A program made the translations under genes and the position numbers. This document shows, in pieces, positions 35,216 to 48,100 of a stretch of 64,000 nt of DNA. The notes beneath the pieces are model-generated. The model had not been told where the DNA came from and ran no database searches. It worked only from the letters and a program-made list of their open reading frames with translations. The DNA is from Sphagnum magellanicum. Its lineage: Eukaryota > Streptophyta > Sphagnopsida > Sphagnales > Sphagnaceae. Within the stretch, counting starts at the first letter, position 1; every line of letters starts with the position of its first letter. The DNA lies in NCBI GenBank assembly GCA_021904315.1, contig CM038920.1, positions 12,276,001 through 12,340,000 on the forward strand, written 5' to 3'.

Positions 35216-36843
35216 TATCCCTTTGGATGCTGCAAAAACCTTTGGATTATCTAATCTGTGAAATCGCCATCACGCTGAGACAACAATGCCCCAGGCTTAA
35301 AGCAAAAGGTTCAAGAAATTGCAGAGGATCCAGGGATATGTTTTTGTGTTCCATCAAATTGGCCCATCTTTCTTCTTATTTTGTTATAACTTTCCATTCT
35401 GCTTACACATCTGACTGTCATCTGTCCATTTAACGGGAAGAGTGTTTGATGACTCATTTGTGAAGATTGCAGAGAAGGTCTGTTCAGACCTTTGGGATGT
35501 GCGATGCAGCTGTCAGAACTGCAATTGAACCATGAAGAAATCTGAAATGCTTAACATGGGTAGGTATTTTGTTTTTGAACGTCTATCTCATGTACTTCTT
35601 CACTTCAGAAATCTGTTTGTCTACAAAGTTAGAGTTTTCACAAGGAGTTCATGCAAAAAGAATGACTTATCTTTCCCATACTCAACAAGTAAACTGAGCT
35701 GTCTAACTAAACACAATCTGATTCATTGTTGAATCTCTGAGCCTACCTTCCCTTCTTCGATTGCTCTCATTCTTGATGATCCACCACCCAAGAACTCCTT
35801 TTGTCTGGTCAGATAATGTCATTGGTGGTCTGGTGGCATGATTGTACATTCCAGTTCTTGTTTGGCTGGCCAACATATTTGGTTCTTGTTGATGCAGTAA
35901 GAGTTCCATACACATTGCTGCAGCTGCCATTTGCATGATTTTGCCACCTGTCTGACAATTTACAAAGGCCTTGAAAGGTGTCAAGTCTTTTGTCTTCAAA
36001 AAAGTGTATTTTGCTGGACGCAGACTGCAGTTTAACTGCTACGCATATGATTGATTGTTCAGGATGGAGATGATTTTCCTCTTTCAACAATGGCAAGTCT
36101 TAATTCTGAAATTATTCATTTCATTCAGACCCACATTGTGAATTTGATGCCAACTATTGAGTTGATTGTTCTTGAGACATCTTTCTGAGAATTTAGCTCA
36201 TGTCATTGCTTCAGAAACCTGTTGGGTGTCTACCCAAGTCTGCCTTGGACAAGAGTTTAACATTCCTAATGAAGTGTTGTTCATCACATTGTTATTTTCA
36301 GGTGAGGGGTGGGTCTCTGACATAGTCTTCTTCATTGTGCAAATCTCCTGAACCCGTGAGTTCTTTTCCACTGGAGTTATCCTGTCAATCAATTGCATTG
36401 TAGGCAGTGACAGATGTATCAAGGGTGGAAGAGGTTGGCAGAGGTTTCAATGTCTATATAAGAACTTCACCCAAATGCAGTAGAGCTCATCCCAAATGGG
36501 TTTGTGAAAGGCATGGATTTGAAGAATTGAGCAATCCCCATTTGAGCCTCTATCAATATTTAGCACTTCCAAGGTGTATGTTAATTCCTTTCACATCCTC
36601 ACCCATAAAATTGAAAAAGTGGACTGAATAAAGTGATAAACCATTTAAGTTTTATCGTCACTTGGGCCAATTATTAGGGTTAGCCAATCAAGAACAATCA
36701 TTTCCTTTTGCTAACCTTAGTGCAAAGCATTGCTAATGTGGCATATTTACCAACCCAAAGCAACTTCAAACAATTTGATTGTATTACTTCATCCAATATA
36801 TATTGTTAAGTCCATTCTATTATTGTTTTTTAGCATGCTCTTA

Positions 36844-37610
36844 GAGCATCTCCACCACAAGTCACGAAAGGTCATTGCAACAATACCTTATTGTTTGCAA
36901 TTATAAGTGGCACCCATGTGCATGCCCACTACACATTCCAGTTGTTATAAGAAACTCCAAACTTGTCAAAAAAAGATAAAATTTCTCTTGTTAATTTGTC
37001 ACACCATATTAGGCACTTGGAATATTTTTGGATTGATTTGGCCAACAAGATGCCACAATTGATGGTTGTAGATGTTTTAGCAATGAAAAACAAAAAGGGG
37101 AAGAACTTTGTTCTAGAAAAAGAGTAGCAACTCTTCTACAACTTTCTTCATGTTTCTCAAAATCCCACAAAAGGTACTAGGCAAAGATCAACTTCATTTT
37201 GGGGTCGAATTTGGGAGACTTACAATCAAAATTGACTTCTTTGTTATGTTGAGCAACCTACAAGATCCTTTGAAACAAAATGGGTTGCTCAACACAACAT
37301 TACAAAGTTAGTTGGGCACTATGAAGCAATGGTGGTGGTTTGTGAATATGGGTTTTCAATAGAGTTTGTTTTACATAAGGTATTAGAATTACTCAAATCA
37401 AAGGACCCCAATAATCAAAGTTTTGTCTTTGTACATTATTAGCTCACTACTATAGGATGTTCCTAGATGGGAAAATTTATGAAAGAATGTGAAGAAGATT
37501 ACTTATTTGAAACAACTTGCCCTTTTCAAAAAATGTGATGAATTTAATATTTAGAGTGAATTAGAGAACTTAGAATCACAAACCATTAATGGTAGTTCAA
37601 GTTCCAAATG
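36844..37610 (+). mobile_element. PIF/Harbinger element remnant with accessory Myb-like ORF
   Basis: The sequence TTA + GAGCATCTCCACCA at 36841 looks like a Harbinger/Tourist-type end next to its usual TTA target. Downstream, across stops and a frameshift, the plus strand reads RSFETKWVAQHNITKLVGHY (about 37259-37320), then LHKVLELLKSKDPNNQSFVF (about 37370-37435). This matches the Myb/SANT-like accessory protein of plant Harbinger elements (pattern RS-E-KW-I-HDV-KF-G-Y ... K-FVFVHCW). The catalytic transposase is absent, and I could not find the other terminus. Confidence 0.6.
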
Positions 37611-38860
37611 GCCACAAGGGGCCACAAGCTACAAATTATGAAGAGAAAAAACAATTGTGAAGCTTAAGGCATGATAATGTGAATTCGTGCAAAAGCCACT
37701 ATAAACATGGCTTAGGCATGTGATAGCCAATTGTAATATGGATAGTTGCCAAATTAGCCAATTTGTTGTAATGCAACACTTTAAAAAAACAACAATCATG
37801 TAGGACCATAGCACAATGACCTAGTTTGAACTTGTCTTAAAGGAGGCCAACAAATATTTCATATTTTGAAGACGAAAAGAATTTACGAAGCTTTAAATAA
37901 GAATTCAAACTACCACCATAATTTAAGTAAATATGACATGCAAAAACCTTTTCAAGGAAATTCTAGGACTAACAACCCCACGTGGTAATGATTTTCAATA
38001 AGATTCGAGGTGAATGCAAGCTATAATGGTTCACAAATTTGGACTTGAATACATCACCCAAAATCTATTTCCATTCTATTTTTTGAACCCTAGAAGGATT
38101 AAATAATTGAATAGCAATAATCTATCAATTCCAAACAATTGTTTTTCATTTATGTTTATGTCACCTTAAATATAATTGTTTTATACAAGTGTGCACAACC
38201 CAACATAAAAATGAATAGTTGTTCATAGTGATATGGACTTTTGAAAAGACTCTTGTTTTTACAACAAACAAAAAAAACCAAAAACTCCATTAAAACTAAT
38301 TTACAATCAACATGTTGCAAATTTCTTAAATTTTGATTTTATTGATATATACCTTCTAACTAAAATGAAATTCCTAACAATCATAATATCAATCATTGGA
38401 CCATTTTGAAATCCATATATGAAATTGATGTGAGAGTGACCAATCCATGTGTTTCAATTTACAAGACCATATATATCTTTTAATTTTCTATGTTATGCAT
38501 AACAGATATGTGCATCATATCATGCTCAAGTTAATAATATCAAACAAAGTCCCTATTGAAAAATTGAGACATGTAAAATTTATATTAATCATTTTATTTA
38601 TATTCACATCACAAAAACTCTCATTGTGACATCAAAAGTGAACCATTCTAATTTATGTTCATTTAATAGCATTTGATAATTCACCAACAAATTTGCATAT
38701 TCATGAACTTGAAGGTTGCAACAATCCACAAATTTCACCACAGCCATGTGGGTTTTTAGAAATGTTTGATATCTATTGAATAGAAATTTGATTTTAGTAT
38801 GTATTATTGCCCTTTCAAGCCCATAGATGTTTCACAAGGTCATTTTTTAGATTGTAATGG
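37611..38860. other. Uncharacterised non-genic DNA
   Basis: AT-rich, with no recognisable coding block. It may be the interior of the Harbinger remnant to its left. Confidence 0.5.
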
Positions 38861-38868
38861 GTAATTAC
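38861..38868. repeat. Candidate target-site duplication, left copy (hAT element 2)
   Basis: GTAATTAC directly precedes the left terminal repeat. The 8 bp after the right end (43560-43567) are ACAATTAT. The three differences are all transitions, as expected for an old 8-bp hAT duplication, but 5/8 identity is weak alone. Confidence 0.45.
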
Positions 38869-38896
38869 CAATGTGGGGTGGGTATTTGTTTTTTTG
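38869..38896. repeat. Left terminal inverted repeat, hAT element 2
   Basis: Begins CAATGTGGGGTGGGTATTTG and is paired with the complemented right end at 43532-43559. Confidence 0.75.
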
Positions 38897-39899
38897 GGTA
38901 ATGGTCGAGTTTGGGCATTTCAAAATAAAAATTTCAAAGAATCACCAGGGTTCAATTTTTCAATTTTAAAAATATATAAAGAATCGCCTGGGTCTAAGTT
39001 TTAGAAACCCAAAGAGGGGCCATTATGAAGTGGGGGTAGGAGTTAGAAGCAATGATTAACCGGGTATAAAACTTGGTTCTTTGATAGAAACCCAAACGAG
39101 TACACTCTGGTTTTTTTATTAGGGTTTCTAGAAAAACCTTTTAAAAAACAAATTGGTTGTTTAATCTTTATTTTTAAATTCACAGTAAGGCAAAAGTTTT
39201 GTTTTGAAGTTGCAATATGTAACACAACTACAAGTTTTGAAGGCAAAATGCAAAACAAAATCTAGAAAAAGGATTTTCATGGTTGTCATTGAAGTCAAAA
39301 AACTAAAATCCAACTATTGATTAACCCCACAAAAATTCAAAAAACAGATGGCAACAATTTGATTTTCAAGTTGCAAAAGGCAACACAATTACAAGTTTTA
39401 TAGGTATAGTGCAAAAAAAGATCTCAAACATGATTGTCATGGTTACCATTGAAGTTTTAAAAACTAACATTCAACAATTGATTAACCTCTTAAAAACTCC
39501 AAAAAATGTGAATCAGAATGTGAAGGTTGAATTTCTATCATGTTTGATGTTTCTAAATCATAGGCAAGCCTTCTAAACCTTTCCATCCCATCTTCCATAT
39601 AGCCCTTGACTTCACACACACATAATTCAACTTGGATAAATAAAAAACAAACACACACTATACTCACACAATTACACTGAGACTAACTGAAAACACAAAC
39701 ACACTAAAAATAATAATTATAAACATAAAAACACGAGACAAACATAATGAAAACATGAGCATTGGAAACACAAAGACACAAGATAGACACACTAAAAACA
39801 TAAACATTAAAGACACAATGACAAAAGACATAACTAGGACTAAAGCACTAAAAACATAGTGACATTGAAAACATAACTAAGACATTAAAAACATAAAAA

Positions 39900-40390
39900 T
39901 AGAAGACAAGATGGATTTTGGACATAAAACAAGACCCTTATAAGACACAAAAACAAAAGAGACTATTGGTAGAAGGCCTAATGGACTTAGGACAGAAGAC
40001 CATAAGAAGACACAAAAACAAAAGAGAGTGTTGGCATAAAGCCTAATGGATTTAGGATAGAAAACCCTAGAAGACACAAAAACAAATGAAACTATTGGCA
40101 GAAGGTTTGATGGACTTAGGATAAAAGACATAAAATCTTAGAAGACATAAAAACAAAAAAGATTATTAGCAAAAGACATTTAGGACTTAGGACAATCCAC
40201 ACAAAAACACTTCGAACTAAGGACAGAAGACACAAATATGCATAGGAGTGACGACAAAAGGGACTTCGGACTTTGGATTGAAGACACAAAGACACTTAAG
40301 CCTTAGGTCTGAGGACACGAAGATAAAAGAAATAATGATAGAAGCCACTTAAGCCTTATGGTTTGATTATCACTGAAAAGGAAAAGACAA
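39900..40390. repeat. 64-71-bp tandem array inside hAT element 2
   Basis: AAGACACAAAAACAAA-type words recur at about 39942, 40007, 40071 and 40142, with TAATGGACTTAGGA in each unit. Further decayed units run to about 40390. Element 1 has similar AC-rich sequence at the same relative position but without clear periodicity. Confidence 0.8.
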
Positions 40391-42360
40391 TTATAAGGCA
40401 CTTGCAGAATGGAATGGAATCATAGAAGAGCTACCAAAACTTAACACATGACAAATGCTTCCATTCATCATTTTCAACCTAGCACAAAACATGGACAAGC
40501 CACTTCCACATAAGAAATAATTGGAATTAAGAAGCATAAGGCAAATCCAAGGAATCTTCATCATTGATTTAGTCTTCAAATTCAACTTCCAACTTTGCCA
40601 TCAAATTAGATTTTGTTTCACATGTAGATGGAACATGGATGTGTTTCAAACAACCAGTCCGTGGATCAGATGGCCAATTTTTATGGACAAATATTAAACT
40701 ATCCATATCTCTGTTTGAAAATAACATTTCCAAAGCCTAATCAAAATGCTAATAATAATAATAATGTGTTTTGTATTTATTTGGCTAGCTAGGATGCCAA
40801 GTATGTGTCTTGCCAATATAGTAAGTGTTGGAAACTTGTTTTGTTCTTCATGCCACCAAAATAAGGGGCACTTGTAGTTTTCAACATCAATTGGATATCG
40901 ATGGAATCCAATAAATTCTCTTGACACAAGGTCCATGTAAGTGTCTACATTTGTTGAAATGGTTTGAAAAAAATCTTCAACGTTGCCTTGAAATTCCAAG
41001 TCTTCAACTTCAACACTAACAAGCATCAAGAACTTGGTTGTTTATGTCAATAAATACAACAAGAGCTATTGATCATATTTAACAACAATAACAACATTTT
41101 CATGACCTAAAATAATAATAATCAACTTCATGTTTTTAAGCCTTGGATCAAGCATTAAAGCCAACATGTTATGGCCCCTTTTCCTATCATATGCATGTAG
41201 AAAGGAGATAAAAGGCAAGAGAACCTCTAGAATCTACCGTTTCATGTGGACCTTGAACTATTTTAACTCATGATTAAAAAAATCCTCTTCCATCAGGCTA
41301 TCAAGAATAGGTTGGAATGTCAATTTTTTTCGAATATCTTGACACCTAGATATAACAAAGTACAAGGCATCTAAGAGCAACCAGTGTCCTCGACTTTAGT
41401 TCAAAATATAACCATTGGCAATTGGGGAATGATTTTCACAACAACTTCACATATGGCCCATGTTCTTAGAGATGATACATGAGATTGTAATGCCACAAAT
41501 TGTGTGCTATAGCATAGTGTAATGGTGTTTCGAAAAGTTAGGGCATCTTGGAAGAATAAAATTTGGATTGCAAATTTGTCATCAATAACAAAAACAAAAA
41601 GGCACAATCATGCACTTGATAGGCATAAACATAAAACAATCAAGAAGCATAAATGAAAAAACAAATACTTTGTTTTCACAGATGTGTTTAGCTATATGGG
41701 CTGTAACCTTGACTGAATGCAAGCTTTGTCCCATGCTTACGTGTCCTTGCTTGACTTTTTGGGCTAGGTAATGCATTTTTGCAAGGAAGATTGTGTCACC
41801 TTTATGGATGCCAAAGGTAGACCAATAGACATTTTTTCATTTATAATAACATACTAGCAAACCTTCGATAATGCATGTTTGAAACAACTGCCATCAAATG
41901 GCTCCAATAAGCCAAATTATTGCATGATACAATAGAAGTTAGGGTACTTGCACATGTCTGCAAGTTGGACTTTTTAATTGCATAAAACATTTGTAGTTGC
42001 AAAAAACAAGTTGTAAAAGACAATTTTTTTTCTAGTGCAATGAGGCCCTTCCTACATCTTGTGCACATGGACAAGATTTCAAGATAAACTATTTCACTAT
42101 GGCAAATAATGCATCTCGTAATTTGGTTTTCAAAAAGGTTGATAGGTTGATTATCATTTGCCTTGAAGAATGCCCATGTGATTGAATTGTGATAGTGCAA
42201 CTTCCAAGCCGATTTCTATTTTTGCAAGTTTTCCAAGTGTGCTTCAACAACATGTTGTTCATCAACACCATCAACATCACCATTAGTAGCTGGAATCTCC
42301 ATCTCAAACCTAGTTTTGTGCAAAGGTTACACATTGCCAACACTATAGCTACTATCATAT
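40391..42360 (-). pseudogene. hAT transposase pseudogene, element 2
   Basis: Minus strand. The N-terminal zinc-binding block reads RCIICHSEIVYLEILSMCTR with a following C (about 42055-42115). The C-terminal dimerisation block reads STNVDTYMDLVSREFIGFHR (about 40905-40965), PIDVENYKCPLFWW and TLTILARHILGILASQI (about 40785-40835). The ETERIFS core is degraded to a Lys/His/Ile run. Segment order matches the element 1 transposase, with stops and frameshifts throughout. Confidence 0.8.
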
Positions 42361-43531
42361 CTTACAGATGTTGGAAGAACTTCAATAGTGGAATTGACGT
42401 CGTGAGGCATTGAAGAATAAACCATCAAAGTAGCAAAACCTAACACTATAGTAACAAAAGTAGTAAACCCTAACATTATAGTAACAAAAACAAGACAACA
42501 ATAAGAATGGGATAGGATACATGTTTAGCGTTTAAAAGATACGGAAAGGGATTGCAGTTCCACAATGACAACAAAGTCGAAGATGCCACCCAATGTGTAG
42601 CTTCATGCCTCAACCATGATGATTATAACTTAAGGCTTAGGCTTAAGGCAATGGCACAAAGAAGGAGATGATGATAGCACGTTGGACGACATGATTAGAA
42701 AAAGGAAATGATAATGCACTATCAGACAATAGTAGTTTCAGGTGTGTGAATGTGAAAAATCGAAGTTGAATATGCCACCCATGTAGCTTCACACTTTAAC
42801 CATGATGGTTTTAACTTAAAGTAATGAAGCAATAGGTGATGGCACAATAAAAAAAATGAAAACACATTTGATGACACGATTGACAAAAGAAAGAAATGAT
42901 AATATGAAACTGGACTACACAATCAAATCGATAGCAATAACAACAAGTGTGTGAATGTGAGAATTCATCAAACACCACAAGGCAAAACCATCAACAAGAG
43001 AGCAACAGCACAACAACGAGGAAAATAGAAAGAATTTACCTTGGTTGAGCTCGTTGACACTTAAGTGTTGGTGTTGCTTCATGCTCATGATTTGCTTCTA
43101 GAAGCTCCTAGACATATTCATGAACATATATGTGTAAGTTGGCAGTGCGATGTGAATGTTACAAACATCAAAAGACAAAAAGTGGCAATCGTGGAAAAAT
43201 CGAAACATCATGAAATGATGTAAACTACAAGGATTCATCACACAAACGACACACAAACAAGAATGAACTACCCTAACCTTAACCTCAACTGCAGCCTCTT
43301 CCAAATATGAAAAGGATATGGATTTGGGTTTTTGAAAGACACTTTATACTCGTAATCTCCCCAGGTAGGGTCCGGTTATGGGTACTTAAATTTTTTAAAT
43401 CACTGGTTATGACAAGGGACAGGTGTTGACAAACAAAAAATGTCGGGTAGGAGGGGGTCCATGTTTTTGAAAAAATAACACCCAATGGGTATATATGCAT
43501 ATACGCAATTTCATACCCAGTTAATACCTGG

Positions 43532-43559
43532 TAAGAAAATAAATACCCAGCTCACACTA
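43532..43559. repeat. Right terminal inverted repeat, hAT element 2
   Basis: The complement starts TAGTGTGAGCTGGGTATTTA. It is followed outwards by ACAATTAT, the candidate right target duplication. Confidence 0.75.
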
Positions 43560-43567
43560 ACAATTAT

Positions 43568-45110
43568 GGCATCAATGATCATAACATCGACTAGTACGTT
43601 TGCGTTCTAGTCAGCACCAACTTGAACAAGATTATGGATTGTTGCTGCACTGGTTAATCTGGGCATTCTTGGTCATCGGGGATGGCAACACGCATCATAG
43701 CAGCTCGTTTTTCAACATGAGCATCCACATCTGTATCAACGGTGTCCTATCCAATCTACACTTGATCGTAATCCCAATGTTTGAGCAACACATTGTCAAG
43801 AACATTTTCAACCTGATAGCCTGCTTCCTGGATGCGTTGAGTAGCACAATGACAATTTGGTGTGCCAAGTTCACGTCCGTGTTGACTGACGGCGAGAACA
43901 CAATGATCGGATGCCATTGTGGTGTCGTGACTCGCCTTGAGCAAGTCGTTGGGTTCCTGGTGCTGTGCATCTAGTGCGTGCCGCATCAGATTGACATTGT
44001 CATCAAGAAATGCGACTGCCCTACCTCAAGATGGGTAGTGGATTGAGGTCATCTACAAGTGGTGCGTGCATCAGTAAGAGAAGCTGATCATGGATATGAA
44101 TGGCGAGATGTGCCCAAAGAATACAAATTGGTGGGCGCACCTCGATGGCATTCTCTAGTCTACATTTCACATCAATGCTAGATCGTCGAGCACACGGACA
44201 CCCATGCGCACTTTGAGTCACCGTCGACCAAGTGGTGGATGATCAAGCTCATCATCACATTAGTGATTAGTAAGATCAACAAGACTGTCGTTCAACTGCA
44301 GAACCGATCACTCATCATCGTTTAACAAAAGATCAAGATCAAGCTCCTTTAGGCCCTATTGATCGATATGTTCAAAGTCAAGGGCATTATTAAGATTGAT
44401 GACAATGAGGAGGACATTGAAAATAAATTTTACGTTGACGATGATTAGTGCGTGGAACACCAACACATCATTTGAACATGTTAAAAATTAGGGGTCATTC
44501 AGTTAGGAGTGCTACACAAGCCTTGATGAGGAAAACTGGAAGGATGTGGTGCTGCAGATTGCTCAGTTCGTTGTGTTCATTATCATTGAGTGCGATTGTG
44601 TCAAGGCCGAGTGGGATGACAATAACAATGCAAGCGAGCTCGATGTGCTGCCTGTTATGTTGCATGAGCTTGTTAAGGTGGCATCGTGACACTTCATCTC
44701 GAATGTGTTAGATGTGTATTGGCCCTGTCTTGATCGCTTTTGGTCCGAAGAGGAAATCAACGAGATCGAGGCCAAATAGCACAACCTGATCAGGTGGTAC
44801 AACAACAACTAGCACATCAAGCAGATCATCGATTCGTACAAGCACACGATGTCTTTCAATGGGGCATGGGACAAGATCGGCATCCCCTTCAATCGGTTGC
44901 GCCAATTTTATGACGGGCTAGCGATGGTGTTCCCGAACATGACATTGATCGAGTCGAATTTCTCCATTTTGAAATGGGAAAAGGACGACAATCGTTCATC
45001 CATGACCGATCTAACGTTGTAGGGAATATTCCAGTGTAAGTAGATGAATCAGATTTCGATCTTGTAAGCACCGAATGTTGCCCATCCATGCATTACAACA
45101 ATAAATGACA
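43568..45110 (+). pseudogene. GC-richer transposase pseudogene of a separate hAT-like lineage
   Basis: Plus-strand blocks across frameshifts and stops: an N-terminal part, then SVLTDGENTMIGCHCGVVTR (about 43875-43935) and CVPHQIDIVIKK (about 43976-44011). Next is HTDTHAHFESPSTKWWMIKL (about 44191-44250) with KINKTVVQLQNRSL after it. The C-terminal block is LIESNFSILKWEKDDNRSSM (about 44946-45005) followed by TDLTL. This is the TDG-R-MTGR/GVVTRL, WC-HQ-D and ESDFS-KW order of hAT-like transposases that I recall best from oomycete genomes. Base composition is visibly richer in G and C than the flanks. Stops such as TAG for CAG, and TAG for TGG, suggest deamination decay. It begins right where hAT element 2 ends. 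Confidence 0.7.
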
Positions 45111-48100
45111 GTTTCTTGCCCCATGGGTGTCATAATCATAAAAATCCATGGACGCACAACTTTGACTGAGACGGTGTGCACAAATTAACTTATTTTGTTT
45201 GATTTGTGCAAACGAACTAATTTATGAAGTTTGATAAAACTACTCAAAGTCATCCCAAATTGAGTTATGATTTGTTGTTTTTGTGTAGGTGGTAGGTGTA
45301 TAACAAATTATAATTTCTTTGAGCTAGATGAAATCCACCTCTTTAATGATTATTTAGATTATATCTTTGAATTATGAAACTTTACACCCAATAGTAATAT
45401 GGAAACTTCATGAACTTTTGGTTACAAAATTCAACTATATATTGCCTTTCCTAGTTGTCCTTCTACATCCACTTTTGAATCTTGATTTTTTAAAAAAAAT
45501 TAATAACATTAGGATTTGAAGTTTGATGTTCAAGCTTTTATAGATCCTTTTTTATTAGTCTAATGTTTGATTTTGCTAATCTATGTCTTGTGGCTTTTTT
45601 TTTATTATTCTAAGATGCCTTTTTTGCTCTTGTTGATATGTTAGGACTTGTGTTTTTAATTTAATCTCTTTACAAACCTTTCTATGTTGCTTGACCTTTG
45701 TTGGTCTAGCCCATATGCTTTCAAAAAGTTGCTGAAAAATTTGACACTATCTCTCTCATAACTTGGAAGCCTTAATATGTTAAAATAATTTTGCTTGTGA
45801 ATTTGGAAGATATAATTGTGTATCCAAACTTGCACCATAGTCTTGTGAATTTGGGCATGTTACTTTTGGTAGGAATGGGATGTGCTTGGACTTGAAGGGA
45901 AATTGGAAACCTTTCTTTAATTAATGTGTACTTGTTATTTTTCCATCGGATTTTTGTAAACCCTAATCCTTGTTTATGGCCAATTGTGTGCTATTTAACA
46001 TGTCCTACACACCCCATCACCAAACTTGTTATGGCCATTTTATTGTTTAGTCAAATTGCCTATCATCAAACATTCATTTCCACCCCAAACTTGGGGCCCT
46101 TGGAAAATTGAACCATTTTTTCCATAACCAAACATTAAAAGAACCACCATATTTCCCCTTGCATAATGATAATCAACCCATGGCCCATCACCAAATTAGT
46201 CCCTTGGAAAATTATTCAAAAATTATACAAATTTACCCACCTAAACCCCTAATACCAAACACTAAAATTTGATGGATGATCACCAATATGAAAACTCAGA
46301 ATAATTTTTTTCTCAACCAAGCATTTGGTAATGGACTAAAGAGACAACACCCATAAGATTTTTTTTTGGTGTTCTAACACAAGCCAGTTGTTGCACTACA
46401 TGTGTGCTTGATGATCGGGCTATGTTTGGTGATGGGCTAGTTTACCCTAACAGATATGAAACCGAAACTTGCCTAAATTCTTTATTGGAACTCATGGTTT
46501 TAGAAATCCAAAGAAAAAATTTAAAAACCCTAATTTTTTTTTAAAAAAAAGAAGTAAAATTAGACCCAAGGTTCCTTTTGAAATCAAGAACTAGACAACA
46601 TTGGTTTATACCATCAACACTTAACATCATAAAAAAAATGTTTCATGAAGTTCTCAAAAGAAATGAACTAACAGCTCTCACACATGGAGAAACATTCCCT
46701 CCAAATGTGAGACCTAAGGAAAAAAACCTACCTACATTTTCAAAGTAGCTCCAATTTCATTCAAAAAAGGCCTACCAAAGTAGCTCCTAACTTGTCAGAA
46801 AGGAGGTGTGTATTGGCCTTGCCTACTTACTACCAAGGCAAGGATAGATATTGTTGTGTTTAGATTCATTATAGATTTTAGTAGCTTAAAGGGATTTTGG
46901 CCCCTACTAGGTAATAATAATAAATAATAGGGTCTATTTATTTTTATATGAGGATTTTTGAAAGATGATATATTTTGGCTTGTGTTGAAACTTGGGGATT
47001 AGTTATTATAGAATTATAATATGATCTTGAAGGATTTGGGTTTTGTTTTAGAGGATTGTTTTGAAGATTAGGTCTTATTTTGGCTATGGTGAAATAATAT
47101 TTGAGTTTCCATAATTCTTCTTGTTTTGCCTTAATAATATTTGAGTTTCCATAATTCTTCTTGTTTTGCCTTAATAATATTTGAGTTTCCATAATTCTTC
47201 TTGTTTTGCCTTAATAATATTTGAGTTTCCATAATTTCTTCTTCTTGTTTTGCCTTAAAGATACATACTTTTTTTAATGTAAATGGCAAGGCCATGGTGT
47301 GACACGCCCCCCTTGTTTTCATTGGAAGAGTGATTGCAACACGCCAATCATCGTGCTTGCTTGGCCAACAGACTTTTGCTAACAGAAATGTCTTTTGTTT
47401 TTCTTGTTTTGTTTTTGGTTTTTTGTTTTTTTTGTCTTGTTTTTTCCTTGTGGGTGCCAAAGGATCAAGTTGATTGTACATTTCTTGGGTGTGGGTTTAG
47501 CTCATGGGGGTGTATGTACATAATAACACCATACGTATACAATACCCATTTCATATTGCAAAACATATGGGATTAAAGTGAGGTGCTATTGGGAACACCC
47601 TTGAGGAACCTAGGGAACATATTGAGAACTTCATGGGAACCCATTGGGAACTTGAAAAAGGATCATGTTGGGAACAAAAGAAAAATGAAAAAAATTCCTC
47701 CCCCAACCCCCATCCAAAACTTTTAAAAAAAAAAGCACTTTGAGTGCATGCCAAGCCTTTCGATTGGCTGCATGAAATTTCTATTTTCAAAACTGTTCAT
47801 CACCGTTTTTGGCCTGGGCTAATACCCCCCCCCCCCCATATTAGAAACTGGGGGTACTTAGGGGTACTTATTTATTTATTTATTTATTTATTAAAAAACA
47901 TAAATTCCAGTTTCAATTCTGGTTCGGGTTTTGAAAATCAGACCGGTTTCAGTCTAGTTTGGGTAAACCAAACCTGACCCGATCCGATCCGATCCGAACC
48001 TCAAGTTCGGTTGGATATGTACAAAATACGTAATACGTATATGGTACTCATTTTTTGTTGTGTATTTTCATACATAACAAGATCGTACTGTACCTCTACA

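Larger units (their letters stand above)
33948..36840. other. Region upstream of C53; tandem arrays, no gene recognised
   Basis: Begins with the likely C53 5' UTR/promoter (a CAT/CATCAT run is near 33986-34005), then two tandem arrays (listed separately). The stretch 35220-36840 has mixed composition unlike the AT-rich filler and several frames of 60-98 codons, for example 35703-35999 on the minus strand. I recognise no domain or convincing exon set. A non-coding transcript or decayed gene is possible. Confidence 0.5.
38869..43559 (-). mobile_element. Full-length but degenerate hAT transposon, element 2 (4.69 kb)
   Basis: Bounded by imperfect terminal inverted repeats. The left end starts CAATGTGGGGTGGGTATTTG; the complement of the right end starts TAGTGTGAGCTGGGTATTTA. 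About 17 of 20 positions agree from the GTG onward. It is the same family, orientation and internal order as 19667-24287, with an offset between copies that stays near 19 kb. Contents from left to right: subterminal region, AC-rich tandem array, minus-strand transposase, and an unannotated 3' third up to the right end. Element 1 is 70 bp shorter. Confidence 0.85.

Noticed and set aside
35703-36096. Overlapping minus-strand frames of 95-98 codons
   Set aside because: They have no domain, two competing frames and no consistent splice partners. Kept only as part of the unexplained region finding.
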